From: Vicugna pacos
Taxonomy: Eukaryota > Chordata > Mammalia > Artiodactyla > Camelidae
Length of the DNA stretch: 64,000 nucleotides
Reading direction: 5' to 3'
Assembly (NCBI RefSeq): GCF_048564905.1
Contig: NC_132994.1
Coordinates: forward strand, 11,991,652-12,055,651
Positions 11,400 through 22,724 of the stretch are shown here, piece after piece. Made by a program: the position numbers and the translations under genes. Positions within the stretch are counted from its first letter, which is position 1. Every line of letters begins with the position of its first letter. Below the pieces are notes generated by a model. The model ran no database searches and was not told the DNA's origin. It worked only from the letters and a program-made list of their open reading frames with translations.

Positions 11400-11830
11400 A
11401 GATTAATCAGCTATCTTGTGATGCAGTTTTTCCTTGAGTCATTCTGCCCTCTATCAAAACCATCAAATGAATTTTCCATCGGACCACCATATATATACCA
11501 CTGCACCTATTTGGTCAAATATTCCTTGATGTCACTCGTTTTACAAATACTTTTTGAATGTCTATTATGTGCCAGACCTTGCTCTTCCTTTATTTAAAAA
11601 AAAATCCTACCCATTTAATGTGAAATTTATCCTGATTACTCAATCCACGCTGTCCTCTGCTTTCTCTGAATTCTTATGCACAATAACTCATAGTCAGAAC
11701 TACAAAGTTTGGAATTTTATTGATAATCAATTGTTTTCACAATAAATTATAAATCCTTGGAAGACTGAAATTTTACTCCATTTACATATTTTTATGTTAT
11801 CTGGAACAGGGCTAGCTAGGTACATTATAA
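11400..11830 (+). repeat. L2 LINE fragment (old)
   Basis: Weak L2-like order: a ctgattactcaatccacgctgtcctctgc segment around 11,630-11,660, then ccttggaagactgaaattttactcc and ctggaacagggctagctaggtacat near 11,755-11,822, corresponding to the L2 3' end. The boundaries are uncertain. Confidence 0.4.
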
Positions 11831-11834
11831 TTGC

Positions 11835-12165
11835 TTATGAATAGGTACTTGTTCCCTGACTTTATTGAAAGCTCAGATCCTCCCAAAATAGGCCTGATTC
11901 AAAAGTGAGCTAGTTGGGATAGAACATATAAAATCTCTACTCATTGATCTTGGCTGGTTTCCTAGAGGCTGTGATGTTTCATGTTTTGTAAACAAAATAA
12001 AATCTGGCTAATTAAATTTATTAGGATTGATGATATTGAGTTAACTCATTCCTTAATCTCTCAGCACTCCTTTAAAATGATTTAACACTTATTTGTGCAG
12101 ACTCGGTCTATGTTATAGAAAAAAATTGTAATTAAAGAAAGTAAACCTGCAGAAAAAGTTGATTA
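11835..12165. other. Unique sequence, no gene recognised
   Basis: AT-rich intergenic sequence with no recognised repeat or exon. Confidence 0.35.
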
Positions 12166-12169
12166 AATT

Positions 12170-14285
12170 GCTTTTGTGGGATGTGATAAGCTAATTTAAA
12201 ATTTATACAAAAGAGCAAAAGAATGAGAATAGCCAAGAAGAAAAAAGAACAGCCAATACACTAAGGAAGAAAAAAATGTGCATATGGGGATGAAGAGAAT
12301 TTACCCACCAGATTTCGAGGATTATTTAAAGTTTCACTAGTATGTTACTGGCACAGAGATAGACAGAAAATATACCAATGCAACAAAAATAGGAACCTCA
12401 GAGACAGACCTTCACCTACGTATATGGAAGTCTGAGCTGCAATTTTAGAGTAGTGTGGAGGGGAGGTGTTAGAGCAGGCAGATGTGAGCAGAGAAAGGGG
12501 GACACAGGCCAAATGCAGGAAACCCCAACAACAGGGGTTCCCGGCCAGATAAAGAAAAGCAGGAACCTTTGGGCTGATAGGTGGTCACACATTTTGGGGT
12601 TACAAGCGGCCTGGAGACTGACAAAAAAGGTAGGAAAAGGCAGGAATCTCTAGTGTCTGAATGTAACCTTTTGCTCATTATACCCTTGTAGATTAGAAGC
12701 ACCATATCATGCCCTGATGCTAGGACACTTTCGATCCAGACTAAATAAGGACAAATATCCCTCCTTCCTTTGGGAAGGTGGAGTTGAGATGAAAATCAGG
12801 AAATATGACCCCAAACCCCTCCCTCCGCAATGAATATTCCACCCATTCATTTTTACACTCTATATAACTAACTTGCCAAAGAAACTCAAGGCAGCTGCTC
12901 ACCTGAGCTTGCCTGCTCTTCCCTTGAGACTGTACCATTCATCCCTTAATAAATCCCCACTTTACTTTCTTAACCTCTGTGTCCCGTCTCTGAATTCTTT
13001 CTGGGATGGGACAAGAACCTGGACACCAGTTACATCTACCAGTAACAGATGGACAACTTAACAGCTAATATCTGGACGGTTTGCATTCCCTATGGGCCCA
13101 CATCATAACCAAAAAATAAATTCCTGATGGATTAAATACATACACACTTCTAAACTTTCTGACGAAAATATAGGTTATCTTTGCAAACTTGTCACAAAAA
13201 GGATTTCTTAAGACAAAAAAGGGACAGAATCCAGAAAGTAAAAGAGACAAACACAAGTCTGTCAAAATAAGAACTTCTGTTTATTGGAAGACACCATTTT
13301 CAAAATGTGAAAAGACAAGATATAAACTGAGGTAATAAATTCCAACACATACTAGTTAGAATAAAGTATTAGAATTATGTACATATATAAAAACAAACAT
13401 GCCAACCACTAGAAAAACAGGCAAAAAGAATGGATACCCATTTCCCAGAAGAGGAAAAGCCAATAACAAGAAAGCATACAAAAAGATGTCCAACTTCACT
13501 CGTAATCAGGAAAAGGCTGAAATACCATTTTACACCCAAATTATTGGCCACAATTTTAAAGCTGACAGATCAATGTGCTTATGAGAAAGAGGGGCTACAG
13601 GAATTCTTAAATACCGCTCATGAGAGAGTAAATGTGTCCAACCCCCTTGGAGAATAATTTGACCTTACTTACTAAAGTTAAAGACGTACACACTTAATAG
13701 CCAGCAATTCCAACTCTAGACAAATATGCTACACTAGGGAAACTCTCCCACACATGCAACAGGACACAGGTACTAAAATATTCATTGCAGCACTGGTTTT
13801 AATAGTAAAAATGACAAGAGACTGGCTAAATAAATTGTGGTAGATACAAAAACTGAAATATCCAGTGTATAGCAGTGAAAACAAATGGACGAGAGTTTCA
13901 TGCATCCACATAAGTGAAACAACACTGCTAAAAAAACTGACAGAAGAATACATAGATTGCAGTTCCATTTATAAAAAATGTATATAGAAACACATTTAAA
14001 ACCCAACAAACACATTATTTAGTGATACATAAACTTTTTTGCAACTACAAAGAAAAATAAATGATAAGCTTTAATTCAAGATAATGTTTACCTAGGAATC
14101 AAGGAGTGGAGTATGTGGGGAGGGTGGTGATGCCAGGATCAAAAATACATTGTGGTTCCTTCTTAAACTGAGCGGTGGGTACAGGCATGTTTATTTTATT
14201 TTTCTTTATTATACTGTACATACGTATAGCAGACATTCTTTATGTATATGAAATAAGTAAATGAATTTTTGTTACCATATGTACT
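12170..14285 (+). repeat. Old L1 LINE, 5'-truncated, interrupted by an LTR
   Basis: Left part, about 12,170-12,453: gagaatagccaagaag and an accttcacctacgtatatgg-like stretch, as in the ORF2 region of L1. Right part, about 13,046-14,285: cacaagtctgtc, catgccaac..., agaagaggaaaagcc, agatgtccaac, the cattgcagcactggttttaatagt stretch and the tail ttctttattatactgtacat. The coding frame is decayed. The LTR at 12,454-13,041 sits within it, so the L1 is the older of the two. Confidence 0.75.
12454..13041 (+). mobile_element. Solo LTR of a class I endogenous retrovirus
   Basis: Fossil LTR of about 590 bases starting TGTGGAGG, with a TATA-like ctctatataa near 12,859, a poly-A signal ttaataaatcc near 12,948 and the class I style end gtctctgaattctttctggg. 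The flanks gtag (12,450-12,453) and gtaa (13,042-13,045) suggest a 4-bp target duplication, which class I elements make. It lies inside an old L1. No internal viral region is attached, so it is a recombination relic. Confidence 0.75.
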
Positions 14286-14289
14286 AGGT

Positions 14290-15110
14290 GTTTAGCTAAA
14301 TAACTCTGCTCCTGGTTTGTATCTTGATTCTAAAGTGGGTTTGTTTGCCTATTCCTGGATATGGAACTGAAATGATCAATTTAAGCACAATTTCTGCTTT
14401 GTATGCATGGTTCCAATAACTGTAGGTAAAGAGAATTTGCTCTGTACAGTTCTGTCTTCCTTCATAGAGAATTTACACCCAAACTCTACAGAGTCAGACT
14501 TACAATGGGAACATGCAGAAAGTCGGGATAGATGTGATGAAACTGGGGGCTGGGATTATTTATTTTCGCTCTGTATGTGAACAATTTGGGAGATTTCCAC
14601 TTCGCTCCACGCTGAGTGGTAATGGTCTTCGTGTCTACAATTTTAAAATAACATTTTCAAAAAGAATCCCCTTTCCTCTTGTTTTTGTTTTTTTGTTTTT
14701 TGTTTTTTCGGTTTTTTTTTGCAACTCTCCACTCACTCCATATCTTTAGGAACACATGGTGGTTCCCAGAAAAAGCCAAGAGAATATCTGAAATATTAAT
14801 GCACCGTGCTGCTACGATCACAAGAATAAAGAAAACTGGGAATCAGCAGTCTCCTAACACAGCCAGTGCCGCCTGCTAGTTCTTATATCAAATAAAAATC
14901 ATCACTTAGGGGAAGGATAGTGGCACGGTGACGAAGCAGGCAGATGGCAGGTGTGAGTCAAAACACTCTGGGGTGCTAGCACAGATCCTTCTGCATTACT
15001 CACTGCTAGAGAAAGAGGGAATTAAAAAAACCAATTGCCCGGTGGACTAGGAGTAAAATGCTGAAAACCCAACCAATAGACAGAAATACAAAAGGTAGAG
15101 GAGACGGCCA
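14290..15110. other. Unique sequence, no gene recognised
   Basis: Intergenic sequence with a T-rich tract near 14,680-14,720. The open frame at 14,513-14,749 translates through that tract and is not credible as protein. Confidence 0.4.
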
Positions 15111-15123
15111 AGGCTTTAAGTGT

Positions 15124-15331
15124 GTTTTTTTTTAATTGAAGTACAATGTTGTGTTAGTTTTTAATTTTTTTAATTGAAGTTCCAATGTTGTGTTAGTTTC
15201 AGGTGTACAGCCTAGTGACTCAGTTATACACATGTACATATACCTGTTCTTTTTCAGATTCTTTTCCACTGTAGGTTATTACAAGATACTGAGTCTAGCT
15301 CCCTGTGCTATACAAGTAGGTCTTTGTGGGG
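15124..15331 (-). repeat. L1 LINE 3' end, 5'-truncated, with duplicated tail
   Basis: Reverse-orientation cetartiodactyl L1 3' UTR: caggtgtacag, cagttatacacatgtacat, attacaagatactgagt and ctccctgtgctatac. It is flanked by tttaagtgt (15,115-15,123 and 15,332-15,340), so the insertion is clean. The tail segment tttaattgaagt...aatgttgtgttagttt occurs twice in tandem (15,131-15,160 and 15,169-15,199), which is unusual for an L1 end. Confidence 0.9.
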
Positions 15332-15399
15332 TTTAAGTGTTGTAACTTCTAATCAAATTCCTCAGGCCTGCCCTTTGATCTTTCTTTGCCTTCATCTGA

Positions 15400-15850
15400 C
15401 TTAAGCCTCTCCCGCCTTTCCTGGCTGGCATTCCCCGCGAGGCACAAGGAAGTTATTGTTTCTCTACTTTACCGCCCTGCCTGGGCTGGGACCACCTGTT
15501 ACAAAGGTTAGGCGGCTGCATTCCTTGAGGGCACTGTCCCAAGGCCAGAGATGTTAACCGCGTCCTTGCTTGGCCAGCAGCCCGTTAGTGCAGTTCTGTT
15601 TCGGGTGCAGGGGTGGGGGCGGTGAAGGGGAATCAAATCTAATTTGTCTGTACTAGATGTTCGGAACAAAACAAAGACTCGACCGCTCTCACTAATTTGC
15701 ATAATTGTTTTCCATGTTGCCATCATAAAGGAGATCAGCTTTAATGAATATGAATGTAATTATAGAAAAGGGCCCTAGGTGGAGCCTCAGTACTGGTGGC
15801 CACAAATGCAAGAACAAATTGAAAATAAAATAAATCAAAGTCCTCTAAAT
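15400..15850. promoter_or_regulatory. Candidate distal regulatory element (inferred)
   Basis: Repeat-free, moderately GC-rich sequence followed by a stretch dense in transcription-factor-like motifs. These include an exact octamer site atttgcat at 15,695-15,702, several TAAT cores around 15,720-15,780 and a gggccctagg stretch. There is no open frame of note apart from a 72-codon reverse frame. The element class is inferred from composition only; conservation has not been tested. Confidence 0.3.
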
Positions 15851-15854
15851 ATTC

Positions 15855-16820
15855 CATAAGGAACTACAGCATTTTATCCTAGAAACTGCTGTTGTGCTTC
15901 CAGCATTGAAAACAGATGAATAAAGAAACATATGTTTTGCTGAAGACTCTCAAAAGAGCGTGTTCTCTAATAAAGAAGGAAAGCACATTAACACGGCTAC
16001 GGGTATTCTGTGTCTGAGAAGGTTTCTACCAGGCAGTGTTTGGATGGGAGGAAGTGTCCCAGCTGTTAGCACGCTCTTCTCAATATTTCTCCTTGCTCTT
16101 TAAAGGGACACCACCACTCACTCATTTATTTTTTATAGCAAAAAATAAAAAAACAAAAAACAAAACAAACAAAAAACAACTAACCTAACAAAACCAATCT
16201 CACATTAGAGAAATAATCAGAATTCTTTTTTAACAACTTGCCTTTATTAGATTACAAACAGAAACCGTAAGATATCAAAATTACTTTTTTCTGTTTTTTT
16301 TTTTAATCTTTGTCTCATTGCCAAAGAATTGAGACAGACATTTGATTCTGAAACCTTATTTTATCATAAGGAATTTATGTAGCACAGAGTTAAAAAAAAA
16401 AACCTATTTTTTTTGTGGTCACATATAAAGATTATTAATGCAAAAATGAGATTTGGAAGATTTTGATGGTTCTGCTCAGTGACAAATAAGTGGTGGAAAT
16501 TTTTTAAAAAGTGAGAACACCTGCTTATCGTGCAGGACTTCTTAACCTGGGGAGGGGCTCATGGGTAGAATCCTTCGGGTCTGCAGTTAGAATTCAGAAC
16601 ATTCACCCTGGTTCTCTCTTTATTTAAAAATCTGGATATTTTGCTCATTAGGATTCTTTTTGACTGAACTTTTATTTTTAAAGTAATTTTAAATATTTTA
16701 AAATTTATTAAATATCTCAAAATTTTAAAAATAGCTTGAAAACTGAGTTTTTTGGTGCTCCTTAAATGTTGCGACTGAGGCTAACGCTTCCCTCACCACC
16801 CCCTGGTTCTGGCCCTGATA
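15855..16820. other. Unique AT-rich sequence, no gene recognised
   Basis: Includes an A-rich stretch at about 16,136-16,200. A cttcttaacctgggg near 16,530 resembles the end of the DNA-transposon-like element further right and may be its outer limit. Confidence 0.4.
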
Positions 16821-16825
16821 TACAG

Positions 16826-17845
16826 ACTGTTACTATTTTCACAAACTTCTAATTGAAACTTAGCATTAGAATCTTTAACTATAAACTCAGACAACAAGCT
16901 ATAATAGTATAAGCAATACCCGTGTCTGAAGGCCAGTAGAAATTACAGATGTTTTCATGTGACATTATGATTGTTGCAAATATTACTAAATATCATTTAT
17001 GTTCATCACTACTTTCACATTATGTATTATTCTATCTCCAGTTGAGACAGGAGGGAAGAGGGCAGGAGACAACCCCTGAAGGAATGACACAGCCGTTGAG
17101 GACAGGACAAACTGGTTAGAACCAAGAGGGCAGAAGATCTGACTTCCAGGAGACCTCGAGCCTCATGGCACAATCACAGGTGCCATGACAATTCCTAGGA
17201 CGACCTTAAAATGTGAAAAAGTGGGCAGGGGACCAATTCCTGGAAATCTCTGCTCTTTCTGCAAAATAGTTGGAATAATCCTCCTACTCATTAGCATACG
17301 AAATTACCGAACCCATAAAACCTAACTCCGCACTTCATGGTCGCTCTCTCTCTTGCCTTTTGAGACAGCCCGCACTGTCTATGGAGTGTGTATCTACTTT
17401 TACTTTAAACCAAACATCGCACACCTCTCAGTCTCTCTCCCTCTCACCCTTTTGAGACGGCCCACATTCTGCCGATGGAGTGTGTATCTCCTAAGCCATT
17501 TTCCCTTCCGAGTGAGATGGACGCCGCTCAGTCTATGGAGTGTGTATCTTTCTAAATAAACTTGCTTTCACTTTACTATGCCTCACTCTTGAATTCTACC
17601 CTGTCCAAGAACCTATCCAACATCACAGTCTATCTTGTTATTCAATGCCTTAATACAGAAGCACACATTAACATACCACAAATTTATTTACTTTAATAAT
17701 TTATAACTACATTTTAATATAATTGGTTTATTTTATAATTTTATGTAATTAATTTTATTCATTTATATGCACTGTTTTCAAAAGGGACCCACAACTTCAC
17801 TAGCCTGTCAAAGGATCCAAAGTACAAAAAGGTTAAAAACCCCAC
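16826..17845 (+). repeat. Ancient non-autonomous DNA-transposon-like repeat, split by an LTR
   Basis: Left part: ttttcacaaacttctaattgaaacttagca and a tattactaaatatcatttatgttcatcactact-like stretch. Right part after the LTR: aatataattggttta, then agggacccacaacttcactagcctgtc and aaaaggttaaaaacccc. The ending pairs with cttaacctgggg-type starts, as expected for terminal inverted repeats. A second copy of the same family lies at 53,046-53,421. The exact family name is not certain. Confidence 0.6.
17043..17625 (+). mobile_element. Solo LTR of a class I endogenous retrovirus, with triplicated R-region motif
   Basis: Fossil LTR starting TGAGACAGG and ending ...ACATCA, flanked by a 4-bp duplication cagt (17,039-17,042 and 17,626-17,629), as class I elements make. 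A poly-A signal taaataaact lies near 17,553. It is the same family as the LTR at 48,808. The motif atggagtgtgtatct occurs three times, at 17,381, 17,475 and 17,535, whereas the sister LTR has it once. No viral genes are attached. Confidence 0.82.
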
Positions 17846-17849
17846 ATAA

Positions 17850-18890
17850 GTAGATAGCTACCAGGCTAGCTAATTATCTCTTGGTCAAGTTATCTCTGAG
17901 CTAGGACTACTCATTAACTCAGGCAACCTACCACTCACATATACATACATTCATACTCACATAAAGTATATATATGTAGATGAATAAGAAGTTTTTTGAA
18001 ATCAATTCATGTCTGAAGCAAACCAAATCAGCCTATCTATACAGACATACTCTGAACGATGTAAGAACACTACGAGAGTTTTATAGAAGTTCAAGTTCCT
18101 GGGTCCTACTAGATGGGGTCTTGGGTCCAGAATCAAACTTTTATGTGAGCTTCCTCGAGATTCTGATTCAGATGCTGTTTGTGATAAATGTGCATCAAGC
18201 TCCAATCCTTAACGGTTACTACAAGAAGTTGTTAAAATCGTTCTCTGTGAGGCTTTCAAACCACTGAGAAAAAAGTATTTTTTTAAAGTTTTGTATTTAG
18301 TACTGCCTTCTGTCCTTCCCACATCTCTCTCTCTCAAAAGAGAAACTGATTTTTTTTTAATGATCAAATATTTCAAATAATGTAAAGAGAGAATTTTATA
18401 ACAAAATGTGTATGTGGATGCACCACCCAGCTTAAGAAATTAAACATTGCAAATAAAGTTCAAATTCTATCATTAACCTTTCTGATCATATGCCATTCCC
18501 TCACGGTCAAGAAGTAATTAACATTCAGAATTTGGTGTTTATCATTCATGTATATATGTTTAAAATTATACTACATATGCATGTATCATTAAATAAGACA
18601 TGATATTATATTGAATGCTTTTACATTTGTATATTTGTTACATATTATATGTGTCATCTTCAATTTACTATTTTCAGAGCATTGTTTGTGAGATTTATCC
18701 ATAATGACACAAGTAGCTCTCATCATTTTTTTAAATACACTTAAATTTTTTATTTTTAAAAATGTTGTCTTTACGTAATTTTTAAAGAATTACTTTCCAT
18801 TTACAGTTTCTACAAAATATTGGCTCTATTCCCTGTTTGTACAATACATCTTTGAGTCTATCTTACACTCAGTAGTTTGTGCCTCTCTCT
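17850..18890. other. AT-rich sequence, possible L1M remnants
   Basis: No gene. The part from 18,350 to 18,720 has the composition and partial landmarks of very old L1 3' UTRs (gatttatccataatgacac), but the match is too weak to delimit. Confidence 0.3.
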
Positions 18891-18899
18891 CCCCCACCC

Positions 18900-20240
18900 C
18901 TATATAATAAACTTTTTATTTTGAAATAGTTTTAGACATACAGAAAAGTTAGAACAGAGAGCTCTCATCATCACTTCTCCAGCTTCCCCCAGTGTTAACA
19001 TCCCACACAACAATGGTACTTTTGTTCAAACCAAGAAATTAACATTCATATATTACAAATAACTACACTACAGACTTAATTCAGACATCAGCAGTTTTTC
19101 CAGTAATATCCTTTTTCTGTTGCAGAATCTAATCTGGGATACCAAATTGCATTTAAGATTCACTCTATTTTTTTCCTATCACATGATCAAATCAAAATTT
19201 ATTTCTCCCTTCTTATATTTATAGATGACTAGGTTGTTTCCAGTTTCTCATTAATATACTTGATGACATCTTTGTGTACACATATGATCTCCTTGTGCAC
19301 ATACATGTAACATGTATTCTTCAGAGTAGTTATACCAGCATACAGCTCACAAATAAGTGAAAGCTCCCACTGTTCTAAATTATTCCCAACTTTTGGTATC
19401 ATCAGACTACATTTTGACCAATTTTATGAGTGTAAGATAGCATCCATTTTTATTAAAATTTATGATTCCTTTACTACTAGTGAGACTGAGCATTTTTTCT
19501 GTGTTTCCTATTCTGTGAAGTGCTTATTCATCTGCATTGCCATTTGATTTTTTTCTGTATTGACTTGTAGAGATGCAATATTCACACACGCATACTCTAA
19601 ATCATGGTTGACAGTATGTATGGTAATTATCTTCTCTAGTTAGTGGCTTACCTTCTTTCACTTTTTCACACAGACGTTTTAAATGTTAATGTGGTCTAAC
19701 TGAGTCACAGCCTCATCCTTGAAAGCACAAAAATATTCTTCTATATTTTATTCTAAAGGCTCGAAAGTCTTGCTTGGTACATTTTGGTCTTTAGTTCACC
19801 TGATACAAATGTTTGTGCACAGTGTGAGGTAGGAATCCAGCTTTATTTTCCCTCTCTTTTTCAATATATATATCCATTACCCTGCAGCATTTATCAACTG
19901 GCTAATCTTTCCCCACCACTCTGCAATGCCACTGATGTTAAATATCAATTTTCCAGATGGTCTTGGCTCTTTGTTCTTCCCACTGTTTTTTTTTTTTTCC
20001 TATTCTTTTGCTAAAGGCCACACTATCTCAATTATCATACCTTCGTAAGTCTTAATATCTGGAAGAGGCTCCATTTTGCAGTTTTTCTTTGAGGGTGACT
20101 TGGCTATTCTTTGCCCTCTGCTCTGCCATTTCATTGGAAGGACCCTAATGAATCTTTCATTTTAGGATCAGCTTGTTAAGGTCCATAAACCAAAGCAAAA
20201 CAACAACAAGAAACTTAGTGGATTTCAGAATTGTGTTAAA
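18900..20240 (-). repeat. Old L1M-type LINE, 3' UTR and downstream part
   Basis: Reverse-orientation landmarks: aactttttattttgaaatag...agacatacagaaaagtt, the agtgttaacatcccac stretch, an attgacttgtagagatgc-like stretch and a gttaaggtccataaac end. The coding part is decayed and the divergence is high. The limits are approximate and more than one fragment may be present. Confidence 0.55.
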
Positions 20241-20342
20241 ATTGAAGTAAAATTGATATCTTTAAGTTCTGAGTCTTTGCATCCACATACATGATGTCAA
20301 TGAAAAATTACTCAGTCAATCTAAGAAAGGAACAGAAAATTT

Positions 20343-20436
20343 CCTTTTTTTTAATTTTATTTTTTTATTGACGTGTAGTTGATTTACAATGGTGGCTCCA
20401 GGTGTACAGCAAAGCAACTCAGCCATACATACTAAA
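20343..20436 (-). repeat. L1 LINE 3' tip
   Basis: Reverse L1 tail: poly-T, then ttattgacgtgtagttgatttacaatg, then caggtgtacagcaaagcaactcag and catacatac. It abuts the LTR-like repeat directly. Confidence 0.8.
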
Positions 20437-20850
20437 ATTTTATTTGAGCCAAATTTGAGGATTATAACCCAGGAAGAGCATCTCAGAAAGCTCTGAGAAC
20501 TATTCCACCCATTAGAAGTTCAGGTACAGCTATAAAAGTTTTTGAGAGAGAAGGCTTTACATTAAATGACTATGTTATTGCATTATTGACAGCTTACGTA
20601 ATCCAGATCTAAGCGTCATCACGGTCCCTTACAAGATTAAGAAGGAATGTTATCTTTAAGACGTTGTCTCACTGATGCTGGGAGAATGCTGCTCTTTATG
20701 GTTGAGCGGGTATTTCTGCCGACGGGGGAGGTTTGCTTGATGCCTAATGCAGATACAGCACGCACAGTGTGGGGGAGAGAGGAGGTCAAAGGACAGAGAA
20801 AAAATTTTTTGTTAAAATTTTTCTTGTCTTGCCGTAAAACATGAATTTTA
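20437..20850 (-). mobile_element. ERV-type LTR fossil, reverse orientation
   Basis: Read on the minus strand, the element ends ggctcaaataaaatt, where the AATAAA poly-A signal stands near the LTR end. A similar ending is found in the repeat at 47,225-47,690. No viral genes are attached. The family is not identified with certainty. Confidence 0.5.
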
Positions 20851-20859
20851 TTTCATAAT

Positions 20860-21480
20860 GGAATATTAGCAGGTCTCTTTTAAAGTATCTCAATAAAGAT
20901 TTATAATTTTATTTCTAGACTGAGACTGAAATAAAGGCATTCATAATCTGAGACAGTTAACACCAATCGTCCCTCACTGTAAGAAATTCTAAAGAACATA
21001 CTTCAGACGGAAAGTGATCGTAACTGGGATGGGAAGACAGGCTCCAGATTTTTAATTAATATGCCTAAATATGAGGATATGGGCATTGACGGGCTGTTAA
21101 TGTGAGAGTGGCTGGAGGTGAGATTTCCCTAAAGAAGGAGCAGAATCTGCTTCCAACAGTCCTTGAGGGCACACGTCTGCCTATTTGGACTTAGGTTATC
21201 TTGCCTGAACTCAAAGGTTAAGAAAAACGGTCTCATTTTGGTAACTTTTGGCTTTATACTTGCTTTCCCTCCCTTATCTCCTATTTAAGTAAAAGAAAGA
21301 CAAGTGAGAAATGCAGTTGGATGACGGAAACATTATAATTCAGATTCATATTTAAGGTTGGAATAATTTAGAGGTTGAAAAACCAGGAGGGAGTTATCTG
21401 AAATGTCTCTTCTTTTTCAGTCTGCTGAGGGTGTGGTTAGAGAGGAGAGTGCAGGGGAGAGGAGAAAGGGGCAGGACCTG
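20860..21480. other. Unique sequence, no gene recognised
   Basis: Intergenic DNA without recognised repeats or exons. Confidence 0.4.
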
Positions 21481-21486
21481 GGGGAA

Positions 21487-21562
21487 AGAGAGAGTGAGGG
21501 TGAGACAGTGAGGGTGAGAGAGAGAGAAGGAGAGAGAGGGAGAAAGAGAGAGAGAGGAGAGC
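21487..21562. repeat. GA-rich simple repeat
   Basis: Purine tract of gagagaga units with an interspersed gtgagggtgaga pair. Such tracts are polymorphic and can adopt triplex-like structures. Confidence 0.9.
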
Positions 21563-21564
21563 CT

Positions 21565-22400
21565 CTGCTTTAAAAGGAATATGATGCTGAAAAAAGCTGA
21601 CAGGCAGAAAACAAGCCGAAGCAGTGTTGCTATGGTTACTGTACTATCTGTGTTCTTGCCACAGCAAAGGGTTACATAACCTTGTAGCTAGATAAATATG
21701 AAAATAGACCTGACAGTGAAACCCGTCATTTCTGTTATTTTTAAAAAGGGTGACTCAAAACCAAAATGAAACACTACACAACTGCTTTGAAGGTCTACCC
21801 CCAGGCGAAGCCCTCTAAGAGGCAGGCCCAGTTCCCCTCCAGGGCATCAAGCAATCTCTGGAGTGCTGCAGTGGCCCTGATTTTCAATCCTTGAGAAGCT
21901 ATCATGCTTATTTAATTTACAATTAGGCGATTATGTCCCAGCAGTGGATACATTTATGTTTTCAATTGCAATTGATTTACAAATAAACCAAAGGTAAACT
22001 AAAGCACAAGAACTGTTCTCTACAAGGAAATGAGGCTCTCCATTAATCAAAAATCCAATTTTCTGCAAATGTGGGAGCGTGCAAAGAATATACACTCTCC
22101 CGGGCACAGAGAAGAGAACATTCTAAATTCATATTGAAACGGAGCAGGACCCTTTGGGGTCTTTCCTGGTACAAATCCTTTCCGTGTCCCTCGTTTCTTG
22201 TTTGTAGGAAGTAGGCTTCATTCAGTCTCCTTGACCTTCCCTGAGTTCCAAAGGACAGATTCAATCAGTTGCCAAACAGAAAGGGAGGAGATGCAGAAAC
22301 CCCCGAGGAACAGCCAAGAAAAAAAGAGTGCAGACTTTGGCCAGGGTCCTGGTTCCTCCTCAGGGAGTGCACAGAACAATATCCCTGAGTTCTTCTGCAG
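21565..22400. promoter_or_regulatory. Unique block with candidate regulatory core (inferred)
   Basis: No gene. The portion at about 21,895-22,020 is repeat-free and motif-dense: tttacaattaggcgatta, ttcaattgcaattga (a near-palindrome), aaataaacca and aggtaaac, which resemble homeodomain and forkhead sites. The regulatory role is inferred from motif density only. Confidence 0.25.
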
Positions 22401-22409
22401 GAACCAAGG

Positions 22410-22720
22410 CCCTGCAGCCAGGTGGAGGCTGGCAACTTCAGGCTGAGCACAAGATTCCTGGACACCATCCTGTTACCTCACCACCAACCAATCAGAAGAA
22501 AGACACACACCCCACAGCCTTCACCCCAAATTTTGCCCACAAAAACTTTTCCCCAGAAACCATCAGAGAGTTCGGGTTTTTCAAGTTCGAGCCACCCATC
22601 CTCCTTGCTTAGCCCTGCAATTGGCCTTTGCTCCAATTGACATTTCATTTGGGTTGTCTGGCTTCACTGTGCATTAAGCACACAATCTTTTGTTCAGTAA
22701 CAATATCTCTCACTAGAAAT
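22410..22720 (+). mobile_element. ERV-type LTR fossil (class III-like)
   Basis: Order of landmarks: caccaaccaatcag, agacacacaccccac, cagccttcacccc, gagagttcgggttt, a gagccacccatcctccttgctt stretch, then gcttcactgtgcattaagcacac and ttttgttcagtaaca. This matches an old placental LTR type read on the + strand. Family assignment is approximate. It is solitary, with no coding part seen. Confidence 0.5.
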
Positions 22721-22724
22721 AGAG

